Origin: Streptomyces cucumeris
Lineage (GTDB): Bacteria > Actinomycetota > Actinomycetes > Streptomycetales > Streptomycetaceae
Assembly: GCF_024295805.1 (NCBI RefSeq)
Contig: NZ_JANCLX010000002.1
Span: 344,632 to 408,631 of the forward strand
Length of the DNA stretch: 64,000 nt
Reading direction: 5' to 3'
The first letter of the stretch is position 1. Each line of letters starts with the position of its first letter. The position numbers were made by a program, and so were the translations under genes. The notes beneath the pieces are model-generated. The model saw nothing but the letters and a program-made list of their open reading frames with translations. It made no database searches and was not told the origin of the DNA. Shown one piece after another: positions 9,895 to 16,753 of the stretch.

Positions 9895-9915
9895 ATTGAG
9901 TCTGCATAGCTCAAC
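9895..9915 (+). promoter_or_regulatory. HAIR-like HspR operator upstream of lon
   Basis: Half-sites ATTGAGT (9895-9901) and GCTCAAC (9909-9915) are separated by exactly seven bases. This closely fits the HAIR consensus CTTGAGT-N7-ACTCAAG bound by the heat-shock repressor HspR. The site lies 22 bases before the lon start, so HspR would block lon transcription until heat stress. HspR control of lon is established for Streptomyces lividans; here it is inferred from the motif. Confidence 0.8.
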
Positions 9916-9936
9916 TTGCCTGCCTAAGGGGAGATC

Positions 9937-12351
9937 ATGGCTTCGCTGTCCACACCGCTCACCCTGCCCGTGCTGCCTCTCGACGACGAGGTGGTGCTGC
10001 CCGGCATGGTGGTGCCGCTGGACCTGTCCGACACCGAGGTGCGCGCCGCGGTCGAGGCCGCCCAGGCCGCCGCCCGCTCCCGCGGCGGCGGAGGGAAACC
10101 GCAGCTCCTGCTGGTGCCGCGGGTCGACGGGACCTACACGGGGATCGGCACGCTCGGCAGCGTCGAGCAGGTGGGCCGCCTCTCCGACGGTGACCCCGGT
10201 GCGCTCATCCGCGGCGTGCGCCGTGTCCGCATCGGCGCCGGGACCACCGGTCCCGGGGCGGCACTGTGGGTGGAGGGGACGGCGGTCGAGGAGATCGTGC
10301 CCGACCCGCTGCCCGGTGCCGTCACCGAACTGATGAAGGAGTACAAGGCGCTGGCCACGAGCTGGCTGCGCAAGCGCGGTGCCTGGCAGGTCGTGGACCG
10401 GGTGCAGCAGATCGACGATGTCGCGCAGCTCGCCGACAACGCGGGCTACTCGCCGTTCCTCACCACCGCCCAGCGCGTGGAGCTGCTGGAGACCGCCGAC
10501 CCGGTGGCCCGGCTGCGGCTGGCGGTCAGCCGGCTGAGCGAGCACCTGGCCGAACAGGACGTCGCCGAGTCGATCGCCAAGGACGTCCAGGAAGGTGTGG
10601 ACAAGCAGCAGCGCGAGTTCCTGCTGCGGCGCCAGCTGGAGGCCGTCCGCAAGGAGCTGGCCGACCTCAACGGAGATCCGGAGGACGAGTCCGATGACTA
10701 CCGGGCCCGGGTCGAGGCCGCCGAGCTGCCGGACAAGGTCCGCGAGGCGGCCCTGAAGGAGGTCGACAAGCTGGAGCGGTCCTCCGACCAGAGCCCCGAG
10801 GGGAGCTGGATCCGCACCTGGCTGGACACCGTCCTGGAGCTGCCGTGGAACGAGCGCACCGAGGACGCGTACGACATCCAGGGCGCCAAGGAGGTGCTGG
10901 ACACCGACCACGCAGGCCTGGAGGACGTCAAGGAGCGGATCACCGAGTACCTGGCGGTGCGCAAGCGCCGTGCCGACCGGGGTCTCGGCGTCGTCGGCGG
11001 CCGCCGCGGCGGCGCCGTGCTCGCCCTGGTGGGACCGCCCGGGGTCGGCAAGACCAGCCTCGGCGAGAGCGTCGCCCGCGCGATGGGGCGGAAGTTCGTC
11101 CGGGTGGCGCTCGGCGGCGTCCGCGACGAGGCGGAGATCCGCGGCCACCGGCGCACCTATGTGGGCGCGCTGCCCGGCCGTATCGTCCGGGCCGTCAAGG
11201 AGGCCGGTTCGATGAACCCGGTCGTCCTGCTCGACGAGATCGACAAGGTCGGCTCCGACTTCCGCGGCGACCCGGCCGCGGCCCTGCTGGAGGTCCTGGA
11301 CCCGGCCCAGAACCACACCTTCCGGGACCACTACCTGGAGGTTGAACTCGATCTGAGCGATGTGGTCTTCCTGGCCACCGCCAACGTCCTGGAGGCCATC
11401 CCGGAGGCGCTGCTGGACCGGATGGAGCTGGTGCGGCTGGACGGCTACACCGAGGACGAGAAGGTCACCATCGCCCGTGACCACCTGCTGCCCCGGCAGC
11501 TTGAGCGCGCCGGACTGGAGCCGGGCGAGGTCGTGGTCGAGGACGCGGCACTGCGCAGGCTGGCGGGCGAGTACACCCGTGAGGCGGGTGTGCGGACCCT
11601 GGAGCGGTCCGTGGCACGGCTGCTGCGCAAGATCGCGGCCGAGCATGAACTGGGCGAGCGGAAGCTGCCGTTCACCGTCGGGGTGGAGAGCCTGCGGCCG
11701 CTGATCGGACGGCCGCACCACACCCCCGAGTCCGCCCAGGACCCGGCCGAGCGGCGCACCGCCGTCCCCGGTGTGGCCACCGGGCTCGCGGTCACCGGTG
11801 CGGGCGGCGACGTGCTGTTCGTCGAGGCGTCGCTGGCCGATCCGGAGACGGGTGGCGCGGGGCTGACGCTGACCGGTCAGCTTGGTGAGGTGATGAAGGA
11901 GTCCGCTCAGATCGCGCTGTCCTTCCTGCGCTCCCATGGCGCGGAGCTGGAACTGCCGGTGGGCGACCTCAAGGAGCGCGGGGTCCATCTGCACGTCCCG
12001 GCGGGCGCGGTGCCCAAGGACGGCCCGAGCGCGGGCATCACCATGACCACGGCGCTCGCGTCGCTGCTCTCCGGCCGCCAGGTGCGCCCGGACGTGGCGA
12101 TGACCGGCGAGGTCTCGCTGACCGGGCGGGTGCTGCCCATCGGCGGCGTCAAGCAGAAGCTGCTGGCGGCGCACCGGGCCGGGGTGACCACCGTCGTCAT
12201 CCCCAAGCGGAACGAGCCCGATCTGGACGACGTCCCGGCCGAGGTGCTGGAGAAGCTGGACGTTCACCCCGTCTCCGACGTCCGGCAGGTGCTGGAGCTG
12301 GCGCTCCAGCCCGCCTCGACGGTGGCCCCGGAGGTTCCGGCGGCGGCGTGA
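9937..12351 (+). CDS. lon: ATP-dependent endopeptidase La (Lon)
   Basis: An 804-aa Lon protease that unfolds and degrades damaged and short-lived regulatory proteins in the cytoplasm. Order: LonN substrate-binding domain (about residues 5-200), coiled helical linker, AAA+ domain (Walker A GPPGVGKTS, Walker B VVLLDEIDKV, about 345-560) and the C-terminal serine protease with the catalytic Ser in PKDGPSAG and its partner Lys in GGVKQKLLAA. Length and motif order match LonA. ATG 9937 follows AAGGGGAG with good spacing. The HspR-type operator at 9895-9915 indicates heat-shock induction. A strong hairpin at 12370-12410 ends the transcript, so it is monocistronic. Confidence 0.97.
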   Translation: MASLSTPLTLPVLPLDDEVVLPGMVVPLDLSDTEVRAAVEAAQAAARSRGGGGKPQLLLVPRVDGTYTGIGTLGSVEQVGRLSDGDPGALIRGVRRVRIGAGTTGPGAALWVEGTAVEEIVPDPLPGAVTELMKEYKALATSWLRKRGAWQVVDRVQQIDDVAQLADNAGYSPFLTTAQRVELLETADPVARLRLAVSRLSEHLAEQDVAESIAKDVQEGVDKQQREFLLRRQLEAVRKELADLNGDPEDESDDYRARVEAAELPDKVREAALKEVDKLERSSDQSPEGSWIRTWLDTVLELPWNERTEDAYDIQGAKEVLDTDHAGLEDVKERITEYLAVRKRRADRGLGVVGGRRGGAVLALVGPPGVGKTSLGESVARAMGRKFVRVALGGVRDEAEIRGHRRTYVGALPGRIVRAVKEAGSMNPVVLLDEIDKVGSDFRGDPAAALLEVLDPAQNHTFRDHYLEVELDLSDVVFLATANVLEAIPEALLDRMELVRLDGYTEDEKVTIARDHLLPRQLERAGLEPGEVVVEDAALRRLAGEYTREAGVRTLERSVARLLRKIAAEHELGERKLPFTVGVESLRPLIGRPHHTPESAQDPAERRTAVPGVATGLAVTGAGGDVLFVEASLADPETGGAGLTLTGQLGEVMKESAQIALSFLRSHGAELELPVGDLKERGVHLHVPAGAVPKDGPSAGITMTTALASLLSGRQVRPDVAMTGEVSLTGRVLPIGGVKQKLLAAHRAGVTTVVIPKRNEPDLDDVPAEVLEKLDVHPVSDVRQVLELALQPASTVAPEVPAAA

Positions 12352-12369
12352 CGGACGCCGCCGGGGCGA

Positions 12370-12410
12370 CGCGGCCCGGATCCCCGTGGACACGGGGGTG
12401 CCGGGCCGCG
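12370..12410 (+). terminator. terminator after lon
   Basis: Outer arms CGCGGCCCGG (12370-12379) and CCGGGCCGCG (12401-12410) enclose inner arms CCCCGTG (12382-12388) and CACGGGG (12391-12397), giving one long, slightly interrupted stem 18 bases past the lon stop. Confidence 0.85.
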
Positions 12411-12460
12411 GTCCGTTCCCGGCGCCCGGCCCGCTCGCGAAGGCCCTCATCGATGGCAGT

Positions 12461-12510
12461 CAGACAGGTCTGTCTGGTAGCGTTCCCAGCAGACCAGACA
12501 GACCTGTCTG
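12461..12510. promoter_or_regulatory. tandem TetR operators upstream of oxidoreductase gene
   Basis: Two 16-base sites, 12461-12476 and 12495-12510, each have arms CAGACAG/CTGTCTG around a two-base centre. Their centres are 34 bases apart and the second is the exact reverse complement of the first. A near-identical site at 13831-13852 lies upstream of the TetR gene at 13205-13789. Confidence 0.85.
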
Positions 12511-12581
12511 TCCGGTGTGGTGGCGCCGGTGTGCCCGCCCCCCCGCTGTCCACGGCATCACGGAAACCCACGGAGGAACCC

Positions 12582-13133
12582 GTGCGCACTCTCGTCGTCC
12601 TCGCCCACCCCGATCTCGCCGCCTCCCGTGTCAACGCCGCGCTCGCCGGGGCGGCCCGGCCGGTGGAGGGTGTCACGGTCCACGACCTGTACGCCGCGTA
12701 TCCCGATCTGACGCTCGACGTGGAGCGGGAGCAGCGGCTGCTGCTGGAGCACGACCGGATCGTTCTCCAGTTCCCCTTCTACTGGTACTCGGTACCCCCG
12801 CTGCTCAAGAAGTGGCTCGACGAGGTCTTCCTGCACGGCTGGGCGTACGGCACCGGCGGCACCTCCCTGCACGGCAAGTCGCTGCTGGTCACCACCTCGC
12901 TGGGCGGTGGGGAGGAGCACTACCGCCCCGAGGGGGTCAACCGCTACACGGTCGCCGAGCTGCTCAGGCCGCTGGAGGCCACCGCCCGGATGACCGGCCT
13001 CCGCTACGAGGAGCCGTTCGTGCTGTACGCGACGCCGGCGCTCGACGACGCGGGGCTGGCCGCCCACCAGGAGCGCTATCGGGCGCTGCTGGCCTCCGGC
13101 GCGGTGCGGCAGCCGGAGCTCACCGCCGTCTGA
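12582..13133 (+). CDS. NAD(P)H-dependent oxidoreductase, flavodoxin-like fold (KefF/NQO1-like)
   Basis: A 183-aa flavodoxin-fold quinone or azo reductase of the YwrO/KefF type. The N-terminal strand LVVLAHPD leads into the FMN phosphate loop, and FPFYWYSVPPLLKKWLDEVF (about residues 65-85) is the family signature for flavin and substrate binding; GWAYG and the TTSLGGGEE segment follow as expected. Such enzymes give two-electron reduction of quinones and other electrophiles. GTG 12582 is chosen because GGAGG (12572-12576) precedes it and the family begins at this Met-Arg-Thr-Leu-type start; an upstream in-frame ATG would add a non-homologous leader across the operators. The two TetR palindromes just upstream make it the likely main target of the neighbouring TetR protein. 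Confidence 0.9.
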   Translation: MRTLVVLAHPDLAASRVNAALAGAARPVEGVTVHDLYAAYPDLTLDVEREQRLLLEHDRIVLQFPFYWYSVPPLLKKWLDEVFLHGWAYGTGGTSLHGKSLLVTTSLGGGEEHYRPEGVNRYTVAELLRPLEATARMTGLRYEEPFVLYATPALDDAGLAAHQERYRALLASGAVRQPELTAV

Positions 13134-13158
13134 CGGCTTCGCGCCCCCGGCGGATGGC

Positions 13159-13186
13159 GAAGGGCCCGACCGCGGTCGGGCCCTTC
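13159..13186. terminator. bidirectional hairpin terminator
   Basis: A perfect 28-base palindrome (two 14-base arms, GAAGGGCCCGACCG and its complement) sits between the convergent oxidoreductase and TetR genes, 25 and 18 bases past their stops. It can stop transcription from both sides. Confidence 0.9.
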
Positions 13187-13204
13187 ACTCTGTGCCCGGG
13201 CGGC

Positions 13205-13789
13205 TCAGACCGGAGCCGGGCAGGCGCCCGCCACCAGTACCCGGGTCGCCGCCTTCGCCGCCATCGCGATCTCGGGTCCGGGCTCCACGGCGGCCGCGGA
13301 CATCGCGCCGTCGACGAGCACGGAGATCTGGAGTGCCAGCACCGCGGGGTCGGCGGCACCCGCCGCGGTGGCCAGTTCGGTCAGCCAGGCCCGCACCGTG
13401 CGCTTGTGCTCGGCCGTCGCCTCGTGGGTGGCGCTGCCCGGCTCCGTCTCCCCGGCGGTCCGGACGAAGGCGCAGCCGCGGAAGCCGTCCCGCACGGTGG
13501 CGGCGCACAGCGCGTCGAAGATGCCGGTGAGCTGGTCGCGCGGATCCGGCCCGGCCGCCTCGGCCGCCTCGGCCAGCGCCCGGCGCCAGTAGGTGTCCGA
13601 CTCCCGGAGGTACGCCAGGACCAGGGCGTCCTTGCAGCCGAAGTGGGAGTACAGCGTCGCCTTGGCCACGCCCGACTCGGCGATGATCCGGTCCACCCCG
13701 ACCCCGCGCACCCCGTGGGCGTTGAACAGGGTGGTGGCCGTGGACAGGATCCGTTCACGGGCGGAGGGGCGGGTGCTGCTCATGGTCAT
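13205..13789 (-). CDS. TetR/AcrR family transcriptional regulator
   Basis: A 194-aa repressor with an N-terminal helix-turn-helix (about residues 10-57, VAKATLYSHFGCKDALV) and a C-terminal domain of the YjdC/TetR_C type (QLTGIFDALCAA, GFRGCAFVRT). Cysteines lie in or near the ligand domain (about residues 50, 95 and 105), which would suit sensing of quinones or other electrophiles, but that is inference. GAGGAG precedes two close ATG codons (13789 and 13783); either is possible. Three copies of one palindrome, two before the convergent oxidoreductase gene and one before this gene, suggest it controls both. Confidence 0.9.
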   Translation of the reverse strand: MTMSSTRPSARERILSTATTLFNAHGVRGVGVDRIIAESGVAKATLYSHFGCKDALVLAYLRESDTYWRRALAEAAEAAGPDPRDQLTGIFDALCAATVRDGFRGCAFVRTAGETEPGSATHEATAEHKRTVRAWLTELATAAGAADPAVLALQISVLVDGAMSAAAVEPGPEIAMAAKAATRVLVAGACPAPV

Positions 13790-13830
13790 GCTCCTCGGGG
13801 CGGGGCCCAGGACGGACGGTGCCCCCCAGC

Positions 13831-13852
13831 GTACAGACAGACCTGTCCGTAC
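13831..13852. promoter_or_regulatory. TetR operator upstream of its own gene
   Basis: The core AGACAGACCTGTCC is bracketed by GTAC on both sides. It matches the paired sites at 12461-12510 and lies 42 bases upstream of the TetR start, as expected for autoregulation. Confidence 0.8.
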
Positions 13853-13900
13853 GCCGGAGGGCGGGTGCGCCGGTCGAGGTGGTTGCCGCGGACCGCCGCG

Positions 13901-14743
13901 TCAGCCGTTCGCCAGGGCCTTGAGCCGGTCCAGGGCGCCGTTGAACTTGTTGTGGTCGCCGACGGTCGCGCCGGAGGAGGTGTACTGCCAGATGGTGTGG
14001 AAGCCCCAGCCCGCCGGGAGTTCACCGACGGACGAGCCGTAGCGGGGGATCCACAGCGGGTTGACGCCGCCGAAGGCGCTGGAGTTGCCGGTGCAGGTCT
14101 TCCACCAGCTGGTGGAGGTGTAGATCACCGGGTCACGGCCGGTGCGGGCGCGGTAGGTGTCGGAGAAGTCCTTGACCCAGCTGACCATGGCACTGGCGCT
14201 CTTGCCGTAGCAGGTGGCGCCGTAGGGGTTGTACTCCATGTCCAGCGCGCCGGGCAGGGTCCTGCCGTCCTTGGACCAGCCGCCGCCGTGGTCGACGAAG
14301 TAGTTGGCCTGGGCGGCGCCGCTGGAGTTGTTCGGCAGCGCGAAGTGGTACGACCCACGGATCATGCCCACGTCGTACGAGCCGGTGTACTGCTGGGTGA
14401 AGTACGGATTGGTGTAGCTGGTGCCCTCGGTCGCCTTGACGTAGGCGAACCGGACGCCGCTGCTCCAGAGCGTGGACCAGGCCACATTGCCCTGGTGGCT
14501 GCTGACGTCGACGCCCTCGACGGTGGCGAGCACGCTCGGCGGCTCCTGGCCGGTGGTGGACCCGCCCTCATGCTTGAGTATCTGCGAGCCCGCCCAGTCG
14601 TCCTCGGGGTGGGGGATGTCCTCCGTGCCCTGGGCCGCGGCGGCCGGGGCGGAGAGCGCGAAGGTCGTGGTCGCGAGGGCGGCGAGAAGGCCGGTCAGCG
14701 CACTGAGGGCGCGTCGGGCCGGACCGGGTCTGTGCACGGGCAT
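13901..14743 (-). CDS. secreted GH25 muramidase (lysozyme)
   Basis: A 280-aa secreted N-acetylmuramidase of glycoside hydrolase family 25, which cuts the beta-1,4 link between MurNAc and GlcNAc in peptidoglycan. A signal peptide (basic MPVHRPGPARR, hydrophobic core, APAAAA cleavage region, about residues 1-37) precedes the catalytic barrel (about 70-275). The acidic catalytic residues are in VEGVDVSSHQG and LDMEYNPYG, and the C-terminal WQYTSSG strand is typical. No cell-wall-binding repeats are fused to it. ATG 14743 has GGAGG seven bases upstream. It resembles the cellosyl/mutanolysin group of Streptomyces. No operon partner. Confidence 0.95.
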   Translation of the reverse strand: MPVHRPGPARRALSALTGLLAALATTTFALSAPAAAAQGTEDIPHPEDDWAGSQILKHEGGSTTGQEPPSVLATVEGVDVSSHQGNVAWSTLWSSGVRFAYVKATEGTSYTNPYFTQQYTGSYDVGMIRGSYHFALPNNSSGAAQANYFVDHGGGWSKDGRTLPGALDMEYNPYGATCYGKSASAMVSWVKDFSDTYRARTGRDPVIYTSTSWWKTCTGNSSAFGGVNPLWIPRYGSSVGELPAGWGFHTIWQYTSSGATVGDHNKFNGALDRLKALANG

Positions 14744-14947
14744 GGCGAGCCTCCGAAGCCTCGGTGGGGGGAGCGGGAGATGTTTGGTATGGCCATGTCA
14801 GAAATGACGCTACGGGCGTAGATAAGGGCGGGGAAGGGGGAGGGGGTGGTGCCGTTGGTCTAATCCTGCGAAATACTGACGGAGCTGCGGCAACAGCCGC
14901 GCCTGGCAGAAACTTTCACCATGTGAAAATGCGGAGAGGGCTCTGAC

Positions 14948-15478
14948 GTGCACAACAACGGGCCACTGCCCCCCGAGCGGAGTGAGGGCGGCACCATGGG
15001 TGGAATTGGTGTGGACCACGCATTCCTGGCTCTGGAGCGCGAATTGGCGGTCTTCCTCCGCCGGGCCCGTGCCGCGTCCGGGGAATTGGCCCGGGAGGTC
15101 CACCCCGATCTGGAATCCGCCGCGTACGGGCTGCTGATGCGGCTGGAGGACGCGGGGCCCCAGCGCGCCACCGACCTCGCCGGGTACATCGGCGTCGGCA
15201 AGGCCACGATGAGCCGTCAGCTCCGCGCCCTGGAGGGGCTCGGTCTGGTCACCCGCGCCCCGGACCCGGCGGACGGCCGGGCCTTCCTGGTGCAGCTCAC
15301 CGACGAGGGCCGGACCCGCTTCCGCGCCGTCCGGGTCGCCCGCCGGGCCCGCTACGCCCGCCGGCTCGCCGGATGGGAGCGCAGCGAGGTCGCCGAACTC
15401 GCCCGCCTGCTGCACCGGTTGAACAGTGAGCAGGAGGCCGACGACGCCGGGCACTCGGCCCGCGGGGGCGAGGAGTAG
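14948..15478 (+). CDS. MarR family transcriptional regulator
   Basis: A 176-aa winged-helix regulator. The core (about residues 25-165) has the MarR layout: dimer helices, then recognition helix ATDLAGYIGVGKATMSRQLRALEGLGLV and the wing with the DPADGRAFLVQLT motif typical of the family. A C-terminal acidic tail extends beyond it. The start could be GTG 14948 (GAGAGG eight bases upstream) or ATG 14996 (GAGGGCGG upstream, giving 160 aa); the longer form is listed. It stands alone between the muramidase and phosphatase genes, so its regulon is unclear. Confidence 0.85.
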   Translation: MHNNGPLPPERSEGGTMGGIGVDHAFLALERELAVFLRRARAASGELAREVHPDLESAAYGLLMRLEDAGPQRATDLAGYIGVGKATMSRQLRALEGLGLVTRAPDPADGRAFLVQLTDEGRTRFRAVRVARRARYARRLAGWERSEVAELARLLHRLNSEQEADDAGHSARGGEE

Positions 15479-15593
15479 GGCACTCACATACGTCAGCATC
15501 CGCGAGCCGTGGGGATCCGGCGACGCGGGTGTGGCAACGGCGGTACCCCGCTGCGCCATCGGAGGGGCGGCGCCCCGCCGGGGTGCGGCGGGC

Positions 15594-16364
15594 TCAGAGT
15601 TCGGCGTAGATCACGGCCGCGTCGTCGTGCGCCTTGCCGCGCCGGAACGCGGTCCCGTCCGGATCGGCGTGCTCGGCCGCCCGCACCCGGTCGATCAGTG
15701 CCTGCGGTCCCTCCTTGCGCAGCAGGGCGAAGCAGGCCGTCCAATCGCCCTCGCCGAACACCTCCACCCAGCGCGACGCCCCGTCGGTGAGGGCCGCCAG
15801 CGCCCGGACCCCGGTGCGCGGCCGGGTGCCGGTGACCGCCCTGGCCGAGACGGCGGGGTCGGCGGCGGCGGTGAAGAAGCCGCCCTCCGCGTTCCGCAGT
15901 CCGGCCAGCCGGTGGCCCGCCGCGCGCAGCCGGTCGATGCGGTCGTCGAGCACCGGGGTGACCTCGCCGCCCGTCCCCTCGATGAGCAACGCCGAGTCGG
16001 AGAGCACCAGATGTTCGACCCGCTCGGCGTCCCAGCGGGCGGCCACCACGGTGGCCTGCGGGGTCAGTGGGTGATAAAGGTCACAGGTTGAACCATGTGC
16101 TTCCGCGGTACGCCCGATCGCCTCGGAGAGGCATGCGGCCAGGGTCATATCCCTTCGCGAACCGGACAGTTCGAGCAGTGCGCCGCCCAGTCGCGCGGTG
16201 AACCACGGCACTCCGTGGATGCAGCCGTCGTCACCCTCGGGCGGGGTCACCCCGTCCAGGACCACCAGTGAGCCGCCGAGCCCCGAGGCGGGCAGGGCTA
16301 CCGAGGCCCAGTCCTCGTTGGGGCGCCGCTGATCGCCGGGGGTCGTCGCGAGTTCGATGCGCAT
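15594..16364 (-). CDS. PP2C-like protein phosphatase domain protein
   Basis: A 256-aa protein of the PP2C superfamily. Metal-binding acidic motifs are partly visible: RPNEDWASVA near the start, VVLDGVTPPEGD (about residue 45), ALTDGASRWVEVFG (about 195) and the terminal HDDAAVIYAEL. These match the D-G and D-D metal ligands of Ser/Thr phosphatases, although the canonical DGMGG loop is modified, so activity is probable but not certain. ATG 16364 gives the normal compact domain; upstream in-frame codons have no coding character. It is divergent from the conservon and separated from it by about 390 bases. It may counter a kinase elsewhere. Confidence 0.8.
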   Translation of the reverse strand: MRIELATTPGDQRRPNEDWASVALPASGLGGSLVVLDGVTPPEGDDGCIHGVPWFTARLGGALLELSGSRRDMTLAACLSEAIGRTAEAHGSTCDLYHPLTPQATVVAARWDAERVEHLVLSDSALLIEGTGGEVTPVLDDRIDRLRAAGHRLAGLRNAEGGFFTAAADPAVSARAVTGTRPRTGVRALAALTDGASRWVEVFGEGDWTACFALLRKEGPQALIDRVRAAEHADPDGTAFRRGKAHDDAAVIYAEL

Positions 16365-16753
16365 GCCGTCAGTCTGCCGGACCCCCTTCGAACACCGCCC
16401 GTCCAGGGGTGAAGAGAAAGACAATGGTTCGTACCAAGCACATGTTTGTCGGATTGGGACGGGAATGCGATGTCTGGGAAGGTGTGGGCGGGCATCTTTC
16501 CAGGGCGGCCACGTCTTTTCCACTCCCGTCCACTCCCGTAAAAGGCGGCGGAAGGGTATGGCCCATACACAAAGTTGGTGGTCAACTACGCAATGCGGTT
16601 CACTCGTTCAGGTGGCCGGGTGGGTGATGCATGCCCGCCCCCGAGCCGTCCTGGAAGGGTCGGATTCCCTACCAGGGGTGGGGAAACACAATTGTTGATC
16701 CGTCGTCACCTCTGGAATCACAGCGGTCGGGCGAGAAAAGATTGTGAGCACCG
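16365..16753. other. intergenic region between phosphatase and conservon
   Basis: About 390 bases of visibly lower G+C, without a convincing gene. It should hold the divergent promoters for the PP2C-like gene and the conservon. A direct repeat of CCACTCCCGT occurs at about 16518-16540. I see no strong terminator. Confidence 0.5.

Noticed and set aside
9748..12450. Long open frame on the minus strand across lon
   Set aside because: Antisense shadow of lon with no recognisable domain.
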